A program made the position numbers and the translations under genes. 64,000 nucleotides of DNA from Marinomonas aquimarina (GTDB lineage Bacteria; Pseudomonadota; Gammaproteobacteria; Pseudomonadales; Marinomonadaceae), in contig NZ_FLOC01000015.1 of assembly GCF_900089755.1 (NCBI RefSeq), positions 46,296-110,295 of the forward strand, read 5' to 3'. The notes under the pieces were generated by a model. That model saw nothing but the letters and a program-made list of their open reading frames with translations. It ran no database searches and was not told where the DNA came from. Positions 1-6,812 of the stretch are shown here, piece by piece. How positions within the stretch are numbered: the stretch's first letter is position 1; every line of letters begins with the position of its first letter.

Positions 1-250
1 CCTGTTGCCAATGGGCAAGGTTGTCATTAAAAGCCTGCTTGGCAGTGGCTAAATTGGCGCTGTTAGGCGCAGCACAAAGGGTCGCGGTGGCATCGGCTAA
101 GGCGTTTGCACTGCTGCTAAAGCTTTCATACTTTGGCACTATGTACTGGGATTGCATTTGCTCGAGTGTATCGTCCCATTGGTTGGCGAAGGCAGAGCTT
201 GCCGCCAGCAAAGCGGCCGTTGCTGTGAGGGCTTTTTTCGTCATTGACAT
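1..250 (-). CDS. Imelysin family protein, N-terminal part (cut by window edge)
   Basis: Read on the minus strand from an ATG at 250, this frame gives 83 residues and runs off the left edge. It opens with a signal peptide (KK, then an Ala/Leu-rich core ending near SSAFA) followed by a helical stretch with Trp residues resembling the start of imelysin-type periplasmic proteins. Its ATG overlaps the TGA of the upstream di-haem gene by one base (TGATG), so the two are probably translationally coupled. A second imelysin after a DUF1111 protein is the usual order in Fur-regulated iron operons of marine gammaproteobacteria. A second ATG at 244 is an alternative start. The family assignment relies partly on context because most of the protein lies outside the window. 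Confidence 0.7.
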   Translation of the reverse strand, partial: MSMTKKALTATAALLAASSAFANQWDDTLEQMQSQYIVPKYESFSSSANALADATATLCAAPNSANLATAKQAFNDNLAHWQQ

Positions 251-1596
251 CAGAGTGACTCCAAAAATCTTATAAATAAGGTACGTTGCTTGGCATTGAG
301 GGATTTGTAGGCCTCTTTGCTGGCTTGAGCTTCGCCCCCGTGCCACAAAATGGCTTCTTCGATGGTGCGTGCTCGGCCGTCATGTAGATAGCCATTGCGG
401 CTAGAGACTTGTTCAGAAAGTCCTATGCCCCAAAGTGGCGCGGTACGCCACTCTTGTGGGTCTGCATTGAGGACCGGAAAGTCATTGGCAAGGTCGGGAC
501 CCATGTCGTGCAGTAGCATATCAGTAAACGGGTAAAAGTCTCTATTCGACAAGACCTTATATTGCGATGAGCCGGTCGTCAGTTTGGCGCGATGGCAGCT
601 TGCGCAATGTGCGTCATCAAATAGCTTTTTGGCTTCTTTAAACCATGGCTGATCAAGGTTACGCATCGCCGGCGGGCGACTGAGGGCTAAGTAAAGGTCC
701 AGCAGACGAGATTGCTCAACCCCGACTTCCAAATTATCAATGTGCTGACTGTTACCATTAGGCGCTATCATACAGTCTGTTTGCTGCGCGGTGCAGTCAC
801 CACTGGCAAGCGGAAACAACGGGGTAGAGAGGCCAATATCGCCATTAAAAGCAGATTGGTTTTGTGCTGTTAGTGTGCTGACACTGGCTTTGTGACCAAA
901 TTTCCCCAGCTGTTTAACCCCCTGGTGCTCAATCCAGTTTGCTTTACCACTGATACCATCTTGGTCGGCATCTTCAATGTCTTGATACTCTAAAATCAGT
1001 GTGCTATTCACCGCATCTAATAAGCCCATGCCCACCAGTGGCGGCGACACTCGCATGGAGAAGCCCGTGTCTTGTTGAAACTCACCATAGTTTAACTGGG
1101 TCCATGTAATGCTCGGCTTACGCAGGGTCACACTGTAGCCATCTGGAAAGCTTTCGATCCGCTCTTGCCATTCAATGCGATAATTGCCTTCCGGCTGGAT
1201 ATTGGTGGCGCTTAATGGATGGAATTGTCGACCATACATGGCATCGCCCACCACACCATTTAAGGAGGTTTGGCTTTTACTGCCAAGACGAATAAAGAAA
1301 GAGGGCACTTCACTGCCAAGTTGGTCTGCTGTTGGGGCATGGCCACGGCCACTGTTGATGTGGCAGCTGTGGCAGGAGCGGGCATTGAAAAGTGGTCCTA
1401 AGCCATCGCTGGCCGTGGTCGACGAGGGTGAGGGAACCCAAAAGCGCTCAAATACGCTTTCGCCAAGGAAAAACTCATGTTTGAGCTCGCCTGGCATATT
1501 TGAAAAAGGTTGTTTGTAGGCATCACTGTCAGCTACTGATGCGATTGCGAACGAAGAGCAAGTCAGTGACAGTAGAAAACGCGTTAATAGGGCCAT
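250..1596 (-). CDS. Di-haem c-type cytochrome / thiol oxidoreductase-like protein (DUF1111)
   Basis: A periplasmic protein of 448 residues. It has a signal peptide (start MALLTRFLLS, processing near AIA) and two CxxCH haem-binding motifs, CHSCH at about residues 75-79 and CASCH at about 331-335. Length and spacing fit the DUF1111 di-haem family, distantly related to MauG and bacterial cytochrome c peroxidases. Such proteins accompany imelysins in iron-acquisition operons and may oxidise or reduce iron or a ligand; the actual reaction is inference. The frame stays open to a GTG at 1638, but that codon lies inside an intergenic hairpin and would put residues before the signal peptide, so the ATG at 1596 is preferred. 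It follows the imelysin lipoprotein gene and overlaps the next imelysin by one base. Confidence 0.88.
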   Translation of the reverse strand: MALLTRFLLSLTCSSFAIASVADSDAYKQPFSNMPGELKHEFFLGESVFERFWVPSPSSTTASDGLGPLFNARSCHSCHINSGRGHAPTADQLGSEVPSFFIRLGSKSQTSLNGVVGDAMYGRQFHPLSATNIQPEGNYRIEWQERIESFPDGYSVTLRKPSITWTQLNYGEFQQDTGFSMRVSPPLVGMGLLDAVNSTLILEYQDIEDADQDGISGKANWIEHQGVKQLGKFGHKASVSTLTAQNQSAFNGDIGLSTPLFPLASGDCTAQQTDCMIAPNGNSQHIDNLEVGVEQSRLLDLYLALSRPPAMRNLDQPWFKEAKKLFDDAHCASCHRAKLTTGSSQYKVLSNRDFYPFTDMLLHDMGPDLANDFPVLNADPQEWRTAPLWGIGLSEQVSSRNGYLHDGRARTIEEAILWHGGEAQASKEAYKSLNAKQRTLFIRFLESL

Positions 1597-1620
1597 GGTG
1601 TAGATCTTCTTAACGACAAA

Positions 1621-1642
1621 AGGGGCGACCTCAGTCACCCCT
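1621..1642 (-). terminator. Intergenic hairpin with flanking A/T tracts between imelysin and di-haem genes
   Basis: On the minus strand AGGGGTGAC and GTCGCCCCT form a 9-bp stem (one G-T pair) around a TGAG loop, preceded by AAA and followed by TTTT. It lies between the imelysin stop and the di-haem start. It looks like a partial terminator or an RNA-processing/stability element that would make the downstream genes less abundant than the lipoprotein mRNA. Confidence 0.6.
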
Positions 1643-1667
1643 TTGCATTACAGGAAAAGCGGATCGC

Positions 1668-2963
1668 TTACTCGAACACTGCGCCTGGATTATCCAAGCT
1701 ATCCGAACCTTCTAGAGCAATGCCTTGTAGGTCAAGCGCACGAATGATTTCTTCTGTGGTACGTGTTTGATCAACCAGAGAGTCAACAAAGGTTTGTACC
1801 AGTGCATTACCTGCTGTGTTGTTCATGGCAATCAAGACATCAAATGTTTGGCCTTGTTTGGCTGCTTCTACCATGGCCTTACCTGCTGCATCAGTCGCCA
1901 AAAGGTCAGCCTTCATTTCAACGTCAAGAGCTGGGTTTTGTGCCACGATCAGCGCAGACAATGATGGGCCTTTCACCCAGCTGCCATCAACACGTTGGTA
2001 CTCACCAAGGTAAACGTTCTCGATACCTTTGGCATCGTAGTAGTGCGAGTTGTGTGTGTTGTCAGAGAAGCAATCGTGTTCTTCTTCTGGGTCATGCAAC
2101 ATTAGACCAAGCTTAGTACGCTCGCCACCTAGTTCACCGTACGCCAAGCTGCCCATGCCCGTTAGGATAGTGCTCAGACCTTCTGCAGTAGACTGATCTA
2201 GTAGCGCGGCACGCGCGTCGCCGCCTTGTTGCCAAGCATTCGCCATGAATTTAAGGTCAGATACGAGCAGCTCAGTCGCCGCAGATAGGTATTGACGACG
2301 ACGGTCACAATTACCGTTCGTACAGTTATCTAGATCAAAGTCCGTTGCAGGGCGCTCGCCTGCACCTGGGTTAGTACCGTGTAGGTCTTGACCCCAAAGT
2401 AGGAATTCAATGGCGTGGTAACCGCTGGCAACGTTGGCTTCAACGCCGTCTGCTTCTTGTAGGTAGTCAGAAATCAGCTCGGGAGTAATATTAGACGCAT
2501 CGACTTGCTCACCGCCGATCACCAATGATGAATTCGCCACCACGTTGGCAGTGTACAGCGGGTTGATGTCAGACTCAGAACCGTAAGAAGTGGCTGAAAC
2601 ATAGTCGATCAGACCTTCGTCTAAAGGCCAAGCGTTGACTTTGCCTTCCCAATCGTCAACGAATGCGTTACCGAAACGGTAGACTTCTGTTTGTTGGTAA
2701 GGCACACGGGCAGCGATCCAAGCGTCTTTTGCTGCTTGTAAGTTCGCTTCAGTCGGCGCAGCGAGAAAAGCGTTGATTTTAGACTCAAGCGTCAGCGCTG
2801 TTGTGTAAGAATCACCGTAAGCTGCTTCGGCAATATCAGCATAATGAACGACAACGCTTTCAGGCGTGACTGCCGTGCTTTCAGGTTTGACTGATTGAGT
2901 ACCACATGCCGTTAGAAGACCTGCAGCAACCACTGCTGCAATAGGGGTCAAAACTTTTTTCAT
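1668..2963 (-). CDS. Imelysin family iron-regulated lipoprotein (IrpA-like)
   Basis: A 431-residue lipoprotein with a clear lipobox (LTAC, Cys20). It carries the imelysin signature GxHxxE at residues 181-186 (G181, H183, E186), followed by a WGQDLHG stretch. Imelysin-like proteins are iron-regulated periplasmic or outer-membrane proteins thought to take part in iron uptake; the exact ligand is unknown. It is the first gene of a leftward operon with a DUF1111 di-haem protein and a second imelysin. A Fur-box-like sequence 40-60 bases upstream (3004-3022) implies induction by iron limitation. Length and motif are normal for the IrpA subgroup. Confidence 0.9.
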   Translation of the reverse strand: MKKVLTPIAAVVAAGLLTACGTQSVKPESTAVTPESVVVHYADIAEAAYGDSYTTALTLESKINAFLAAPTEANLQAAKDAWIAARVPYQQTEVYRFGNAFVDDWEGKVNAWPLDEGLIDYVSATSYGSESDINPLYTANVVANSSLVIGGEQVDASNITPELISDYLQEADGVEANVASGYHAIEFLLWGQDLHGTNPGAGERPATDFDLDNCTNGNCDRRRQYLSAATELLVSDLKFMANAWQQGGDARAALLDQSTAEGLSTILTGMGSLAYGELGGERTKLGLMLHDPEEEHDCFSDNTHNSHYYDAKGIENVYLGEYQRVDGSWVKGPSLSALIVAQNPALDVEMKADLLATDAAGKAMVEAAKQGQTFDVLIAMNNTAGNALVQTFVDSLVDQTRTTEEIIRALDLQGIALEGSDSLDNPGAVFE

Positions 2964-3003
2964 TACTTACCACTCCGTATGCAAATTGTGTCCGCATTCT
3001 ATT

Positions 3004-3022
3004 GAAAATGAAAACGATTATC
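3004..3022 (-). promoter_or_regulatory. Probable Fur box
   Basis: The 19-mer GAAAATGAAAACGATTATC matches the classical Fur consensus GATAATGATAATCATTATC at 15 of 19 positions, counted by eye. It lies 41 bases upstream of the imelysin ATG, in a position to block its promoter. The downstream gene set is typical of Fur regulons. Confidence 0.78.
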
Positions 3023-3124
3023 AATGGTGCTTTTAATTCAATAACTCACAATTTGATTTAGCGCAAAACCTCGTGGTCAGTGGACACTTTGTGTCAGGGC
3101 ATATGCTAGCGGCGCTACAGAGAG

Positions 3125-3700
3125 TTACTCACAGGTTACACCGAATTGACTCAGTGAATCTGTGGACAATCGATATTGACAGCTCGAATCACGGAAGTGA
3201 TTGCCAGACTCCCAAGATATCGACACGGTTTCAGGGACGCTCTGTTTATAACTTGGAATAAAGCGGTAGGAGGCGAGTACTTCTATTTCACTGTTCGGGC
3301 CTAGCTCTAGGGAATGGCCGATTAAGCGCTGGCGGGTAGCCGGATCGTAAAGGGTGTAATCTGTGGTGTATTCACGGTTGCCACTTTCATGCTCAAAATA
3401 GAGCCAAATCTTGCGATACGTCACCGAGGCATTGCTAGGGTTCTTCAAGGTAAACTTGGTAAAGATTTGCTGTGGCACAGATAGCGATTGGCTTGCTTTT
3501 ACAAAGCCCTGTTCAGGCGCGGCACCTTGCCATGGTGTTTGGCCGCCAAAAGAAATCGTTGCCAGCTCGATCTTGGCATCAGCAACGCTTTCATTGGCAT
3601 AAGAGAGTAGGTCTTTGGCTGGCGCATACATGGCGACAACAATGGCCAGCAGGGCAAAAAATTGAGTTTTACCGCGTAAGTAGTGGATTAAAGCGTTCAT
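3125..3700 (-). CDS. Uncharacterised membrane-anchored extracytoplasmic protein, probable SOS gene
   Basis: I do not recognise this 191-residue protein. It has a short basic N-terminus, one hydrophobic segment at about residues 13-30 (signal anchor or uncleaved signal) and a long extracytoplasmic part rich in beta-strand patterns and aromatic residues. Two cysteines close to the C-terminus could form a disulphide. The domain could be an immunoglobulin-like sandwich, which is only an impression. It stands alone, transcribed leftward, divergent from the BaiN-type gene. Its promoter region carries two LexA boxes, so DNA-damage induction is predicted. A role such as a checkpoint or envelope response is speculation; it does not resemble SulA or the TisB-type toxins. 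Confidence 0.72.
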   Translation of the reverse strand: MNALIHYLRGKTQFFALLAIVVAMYAPAKDLLSYANESVADAKIELATISFGGQTPWQGAAPEQGFVKASQSLSVPQQIFTKFTLKNPSNASVTYRKIWLYFEHESGNREYTTDYTLYDPATRQRLIGHSLELGPNSEIEVLASYRFIPSYKQSVPETVSISWESGNHFRDSSCQYRLSTDSLSQFGVTCE

Positions 3701-3713
3701 AAAAGCACCTTTA

Positions 3714-3747
3714 CTGTATCGATATACAGTACTGTATATAAAAACAG
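3714..3747 (-). promoter_or_regulatory. Two tandem LexA (SOS) boxes
   Basis: CTGTATCGATATACAG (3714-3729) and CTGTATATAAAAACAG (3732-3747) both fit CTGT-N8-ACAG, the gammaproteobacterial LexA operator, with centres 18 bp apart. They lie 14-47 bases upstream of the ATG at 3700. The second box covers the predicted -10 element, giving the geometry expected for repression. Confidence 0.88.
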
Positions 3748-3760
3748 TTTAAGGGTGCAA
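3733..3760 (-). promoter_or_regulatory. Predicted sigma-70 promoter of the LexA-box gene
   Basis: On the minus strand TTGCAC (3755-3760) and TATACA (3733-3738) are separated by 16 bp. The -10 hexamer is embedded in the upstream LexA box (3732-3747). The rest of the 308-base gap 3701-4008 holds only the promoter of the rightward gene; no further gene was seen. Confidence 0.65.
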
Positions 3761-3976
3761 GCCTTTTGTTGACGTTTTATTGAACAAAATTCGAAATTGA
3801 TACAGAGCGGCGCGTTGAAAGAAAATCTAAAAAACGCTTGCTTTAAAAAATATCACTGATTTATAAGGGAAAAACGGGAATTCCCACAGTCTTTTTCACG
3901 GTTTCTGTGGAAATAAGCTGGAACGCCTTTTGCTGTATGGGATTGCACAATGTGGGCATATTTTTCATCAGTTAGG

Positions 3977-3982
3977 TATAAT
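3977..3982 (+). promoter_or_regulatory. -10 element of the BaiN-family gene
   Basis: A perfect TATAAT lies 27 bases before the ATG at 4009. No convincing -35 hexamer is present at the usual distance. Confidence 0.5.
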
Positions 3983-4008
3983 GCGCCTCTCAATATACAG
4001 GGGTAATA

Positions 4009-5190
4009 ATGGAAAATTTCGACGTCGTCATCATCGGAGCAGGTGCTTCAGGCTTATTTTGTGCTGCGCAAGCGGGTTATCGTGGCCGTAAGGTACTAGT
4101 TCTGGATCACGCTAATAAAGCGGGAAAAAAGATCCTTATGTCTGGCGGTGGTCGCTGTAACTTTACCAACCTGGATGCCGCGCCTAAGCATTTTCTATCG
4201 GCGAATCCACATTTCTGCATTTCCGCCTTGAAGCGCTATACCCCAAATGACTTTGTTGAACTGGTCGATCGACATGGACTCGAATACGTTGAAAAGGCAC
4301 CTGGACAATACTTTTGTCAGCATTCTGCCAAAGATTTGCTCAATATCCTGCTTACTGAGTGTGAATGGTCTGGCTCGGAAATTCGTCTGGATACCAGCAT
4401 TAAAACCATCGCTAAGCAGGAACAAGGTTTTCATCTCCTCACTTCTCAGGGCGAAATCCAATGTGAATCCTTGGTGGTGGCGAGCGGGGGCTTGTCTATC
4501 CCAACCCTAGGGGCGTCAGGTTATGGCCACCAAGTGGCAGAGCAGTTTGGCTTAAAAGTATTGCCAAGACGTGCCAGCCTAGTGCCGATTACCATTCAAC
4601 CGACCATGAAAGAAAAGTTATCCACACTCTCTGGCGTCAGTGTGGAGATTGAGGCCAGCGCCAATGGTATGAGCTTTAAAGAGCCCATGTTATTTACCCA
4701 TCGTGGCATCAGTGGACCGGCTATTCTTCAAATCAGTAACTTCTGGCAACCAGGCGATGAGCTACAACTAAACCTGTTGCCCGATCTAGACCCAGAGGCC
4801 CATTTTAAAGCCCTACGCAACGATAAACCGAAACGCGCTCTAGAAACCGAGCTCAACAGCCTGCTGCCAAAACGTTTAGTGGAAGTAATCAAACAAGACC
4901 TGCCTTGGATGAGCAAACCCATGGCTGAGTTATCCAATGATAATCTCGCTGAGTTGATTCAATATCTTACTCACTTTGACGTACAGCCGAATGGCACCGA
5001 AGGCTATCGTACTGCCGAAGTGACCCTCGGTGGCATCGATACTAACGAAGTCAGCTCGAAAACCTTCGAGTGCAACAGTGTGAAAGGTCTGTACTTTATT
5101 GGTGAAGTGCTCGATGTCACCGGCTTTTTGGGGGGCTACAACTTCCAGTTCGCTTGGTCGTCAGGTTTTGCCGCTGGGCAGTTTGTGTGA
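4009..5190 (+). CDS. BaiN/HI0933-family NAD(P)/FAD-dependent oxidoreductase
   Basis: A 393-residue cytosolic flavoprotein. The N-terminal Rossmann motif GAGASG (residues 10-15) binds FAD, and the family signature GKKILMSGGGRCNFTN follows at about 39-54. The C-terminus ends in the conserved VTGFLGGYNFQFAWSSG stretch. Members are widespread in bacteria (YhiN in E. coli). The name BaiN comes from a clostridial bile-acid enzyme, but the physiological substrate in proteobacteria is not known to me. It is a single-gene unit with its own TATAAT and a downstream hairpin terminator at 5295-5326. Confidence 0.88.
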   Translation: MENFDVVIIGAGASGLFCAAQAGYRGRKVLVLDHANKAGKKILMSGGGRCNFTNLDAAPKHFLSANPHFCISALKRYTPNDFVELVDRHGLEYVEKAPGQYFCQHSAKDLLNILLTECEWSGSEIRLDTSIKTIAKQEQGFHLLTSQGEIQCESLVVASGGLSIPTLGASGYGHQVAEQFGLKVLPRRASLVPITIQPTMKEKLSTLSGVSVEIEASANGMSFKEPMLFTHRGISGPAILQISNFWQPGDELQLNLLPDLDPEAHFKALRNDKPKRALETELNSLLPKRLVEVIKQDLPWMSKPMAELSNDNLAELIQYLTHFDVQPNGTEGYRTAEVTLGGIDTNEVSSKTFECNSVKGLYFIGEVLDVTGFLGGYNFQFAWSSGFAAGQFV

Positions 5191-5209
5191 TTGGATTCAA
5201 ACAATTAAA

Positions 5210-5378
5210 CCATATACTTTGTAATGAACCTTAAACTTTTGGCGAAAAAACTAGGAATTGCACCGTAAACTTTTCCAAGGCCAAAAATTGATTAAAAGCC
5301 TCTATCTTATTCAGGACGGGGGCTTTCGTGTTTTTAAAGCTAATTTCTTAGAAACATGAAATTAAACCGTATACTTTT
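5210..5378 (+). repeat. Four direct copies of CCNTAWACTTTK upstream of the defence operon
   Basis: CCATATACTTTG (5210-5221), CCTTAAACTTTT (5229-5240), CCGTAAACTTTT (5263-5274) and CCGTATACTTTT (5367-5378) share one consensus and orientation. The first and last extend to an 18-base near-identical block beginning AATTAAACC (5203-5220 and 5360-5377, one mismatch). They may be operator sites, island-edge repeats or remnants of mobile-element ends. They lie in the gap between the BaiN-family gene and the DUF6161-like gene. Confidence 0.6.
5295..5326 (+). terminator. Intrinsic terminator after the BaiN-family gene
   Basis: AAAGCCTC (5295-5302) pairs with GGGGCTTT (5319-5326) across a 16-base loop, followed within a few bases by a T-run (5330-5335). 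The rest of 5191-5590 contains the CCNTAWACTTTK repeats and no convincing complete gene. Confidence 0.55.
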
Positions 5379-5590
5379 ATTCAATGCACAGATTTAGTGC
5401 ATTGAAAGCTGCTTCCCCAAACTTTGTCTGCTTACACGTTCCTTACGCTATAGGCCTATGGTAGATTCTTCTTATATAAGGTTTATAACCGCTACGGTAT
5501 TGTGGCGGCAGATGATCAGGGCGTGCGGACAGTGAGTACTTTCATCCTATGAAGCAAAGTGCTCGTCAGATGTTTTTAGGGATTGTAAGA

Positions 5591-6766
5591 ATGGATGAAG
5601 CATCAAAAACAAAGAGAATTACGATAAAGACTGAAACAGGAAGTAAGTGGTTTGATGCTCCTCAAAAATTAATACAATGGATTCAAGACCAACGAAAGTC
5701 ATATTCCACCCTAAAACAACTAGCGCAGCAATATAACGTTAATTTTGGGCAATTGGATAGTGCTTGGAATACCTTGCACAATACGGCTAGTCGCCTTCAG
5801 CAGCTAAGTAATCAGCCTGATCAATACGATGTTCATATTAGTCAATTTCAAAAGCAATTTTCGGACTTTTTAAACCGAAAAGAAATTTTTACCGAAGATG
5901 CCCCCTTCTTTAGTTTTTTTTCATCACAAAAAGAGGTTTCTTCCATAAAAGGACTTGCAGTTCTAGTTGATCATTTTGGTTGGAATTTTAAGCCAATCGA
6001 TTATCAAATGTTGCGAGCCCTTGAGGAAACTCAAGATTATTTCGATGGTAATCAGCAAGCTGTAAACGATCAAGCTCAAACTATGCAAACCCTTAGGCAT
6101 AGCTGGGATATGGAACTTACAGAGCATCGCGATATTTGGACAGCAAACTACATTGATCAGCTTAATAATGTTGAACAGCTTAAGGAAGAGGCTAATTCTT
6201 TAATTAAGGAATGGTCTTTAACCCAATCAGAACACAAGCTTGCATTGCAAGAAAAGCTTGAGAAGGCTGAAACTGATCTTGAGAACTTACGGCGCACCTA
6301 TGATGAAGAGCTATCATTACGTGCGCCTGTTAAGTACTGGAAAATGCAACACGAAAGCCATCATCAAAAGGCTGTCGGCTTTGGCATTGTTTTGCTCGTA
6401 GTTACGCTCATAGTTCTTTGTACCATTATTGGATTTTCTGCCTACACTCTAGATATGTCGTTAAAGGATGTAACTTTGAGCAAAATCTTCGCTGCGGCAG
6501 CTATTACGACCATAGGCTTGTGGCTTATCAAAATTCTAGCCAACATATTTATGTCGCACTTGCATTTAGCTACCGATGCACAAGAGCGAAGAACCATGAT
6601 TCATACTTATTTGGCTTTAATTCGAAAGGTGCAAGGTCCTGCTGAAGACGATAGGCAGCTCATTCTGCAAACGCTTTTTAGGCCTAGCTCAACTGATATG
6701 ATCAAGAATGACCAAGGGCCCAGTCAGCTAGTTGATATGATCAATAGGCTTTCGACCAAACAGTAA
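5591..6766 (+). CDS. Coiled-coil membrane protein, DUF6161-like; first gene of the defence operon
   Basis: About 391 residues from the ATG at 5591; the frame is open back to 5549. The N-terminal 170 residues are soluble, followed by a Glu/Lys/Leu-rich coiled coil (about 176-246) and two membrane segments (about 261-286 and 298-321). The C-terminal cytosolic tail carries HLATDAQER-like and LFRPSSTDMI-like stretches that I associate with the DUF6161 family; I recall this from memory. Such proteins have no defined activity. The gene is A+T-rich like its two downstream neighbours and unlike the flanks. The helicase gene follows after 46 bases, which suggests a shared transcript. It may be a membrane sensor, effector or anchor for the system, which is inference. 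AGGGA about 10-14 bases before 5591 is a modest ribosome site. Confidence 0.7.
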   Translation: MDEASKTKRITIKTETGSKWFDAPQKLIQWIQDQRKSYSTLKQLAQQYNVNFGQLDSAWNTLHNTASRLQQLSNQPDQYDVHISQFQKQFSDFLNRKEIFTEDAPFFSFFSSQKEVSSIKGLAVLVDHFGWNFKPIDYQMLRALEETQDYFDGNQQAVNDQAQTMQTLRHSWDMELTEHRDIWTANYIDQLNNVEQLKEEANSLIKEWSLTQSEHKLALQEKLEKAETDLENLRRTYDEELSLRAPVKYWKMQHESHHQKAVGFGIVLLVVTLIVLCTIIGFSAYTLDMSLKDVTLSKIFAAAAITTIGLWLIKILANIFMSHLHLATDAQERRTMIHTYLALIRKVQGPAEDDRQLILQTLFRPSSTDMIKNDQGPSQLVDMINRLSTKQ

Positions 6767-6812
6767 TACTAGTAACTAAGGGAGTAGTTTCTCTTAAGGG
6801 TTAGGGATCACC

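Noticed and set aside
1597..1638. GTG start at 1638 for the di-haem gene
   Set aside because: It lies inside a hairpin and would place 14 extra residues before a normal signal peptide that starts at 1596.
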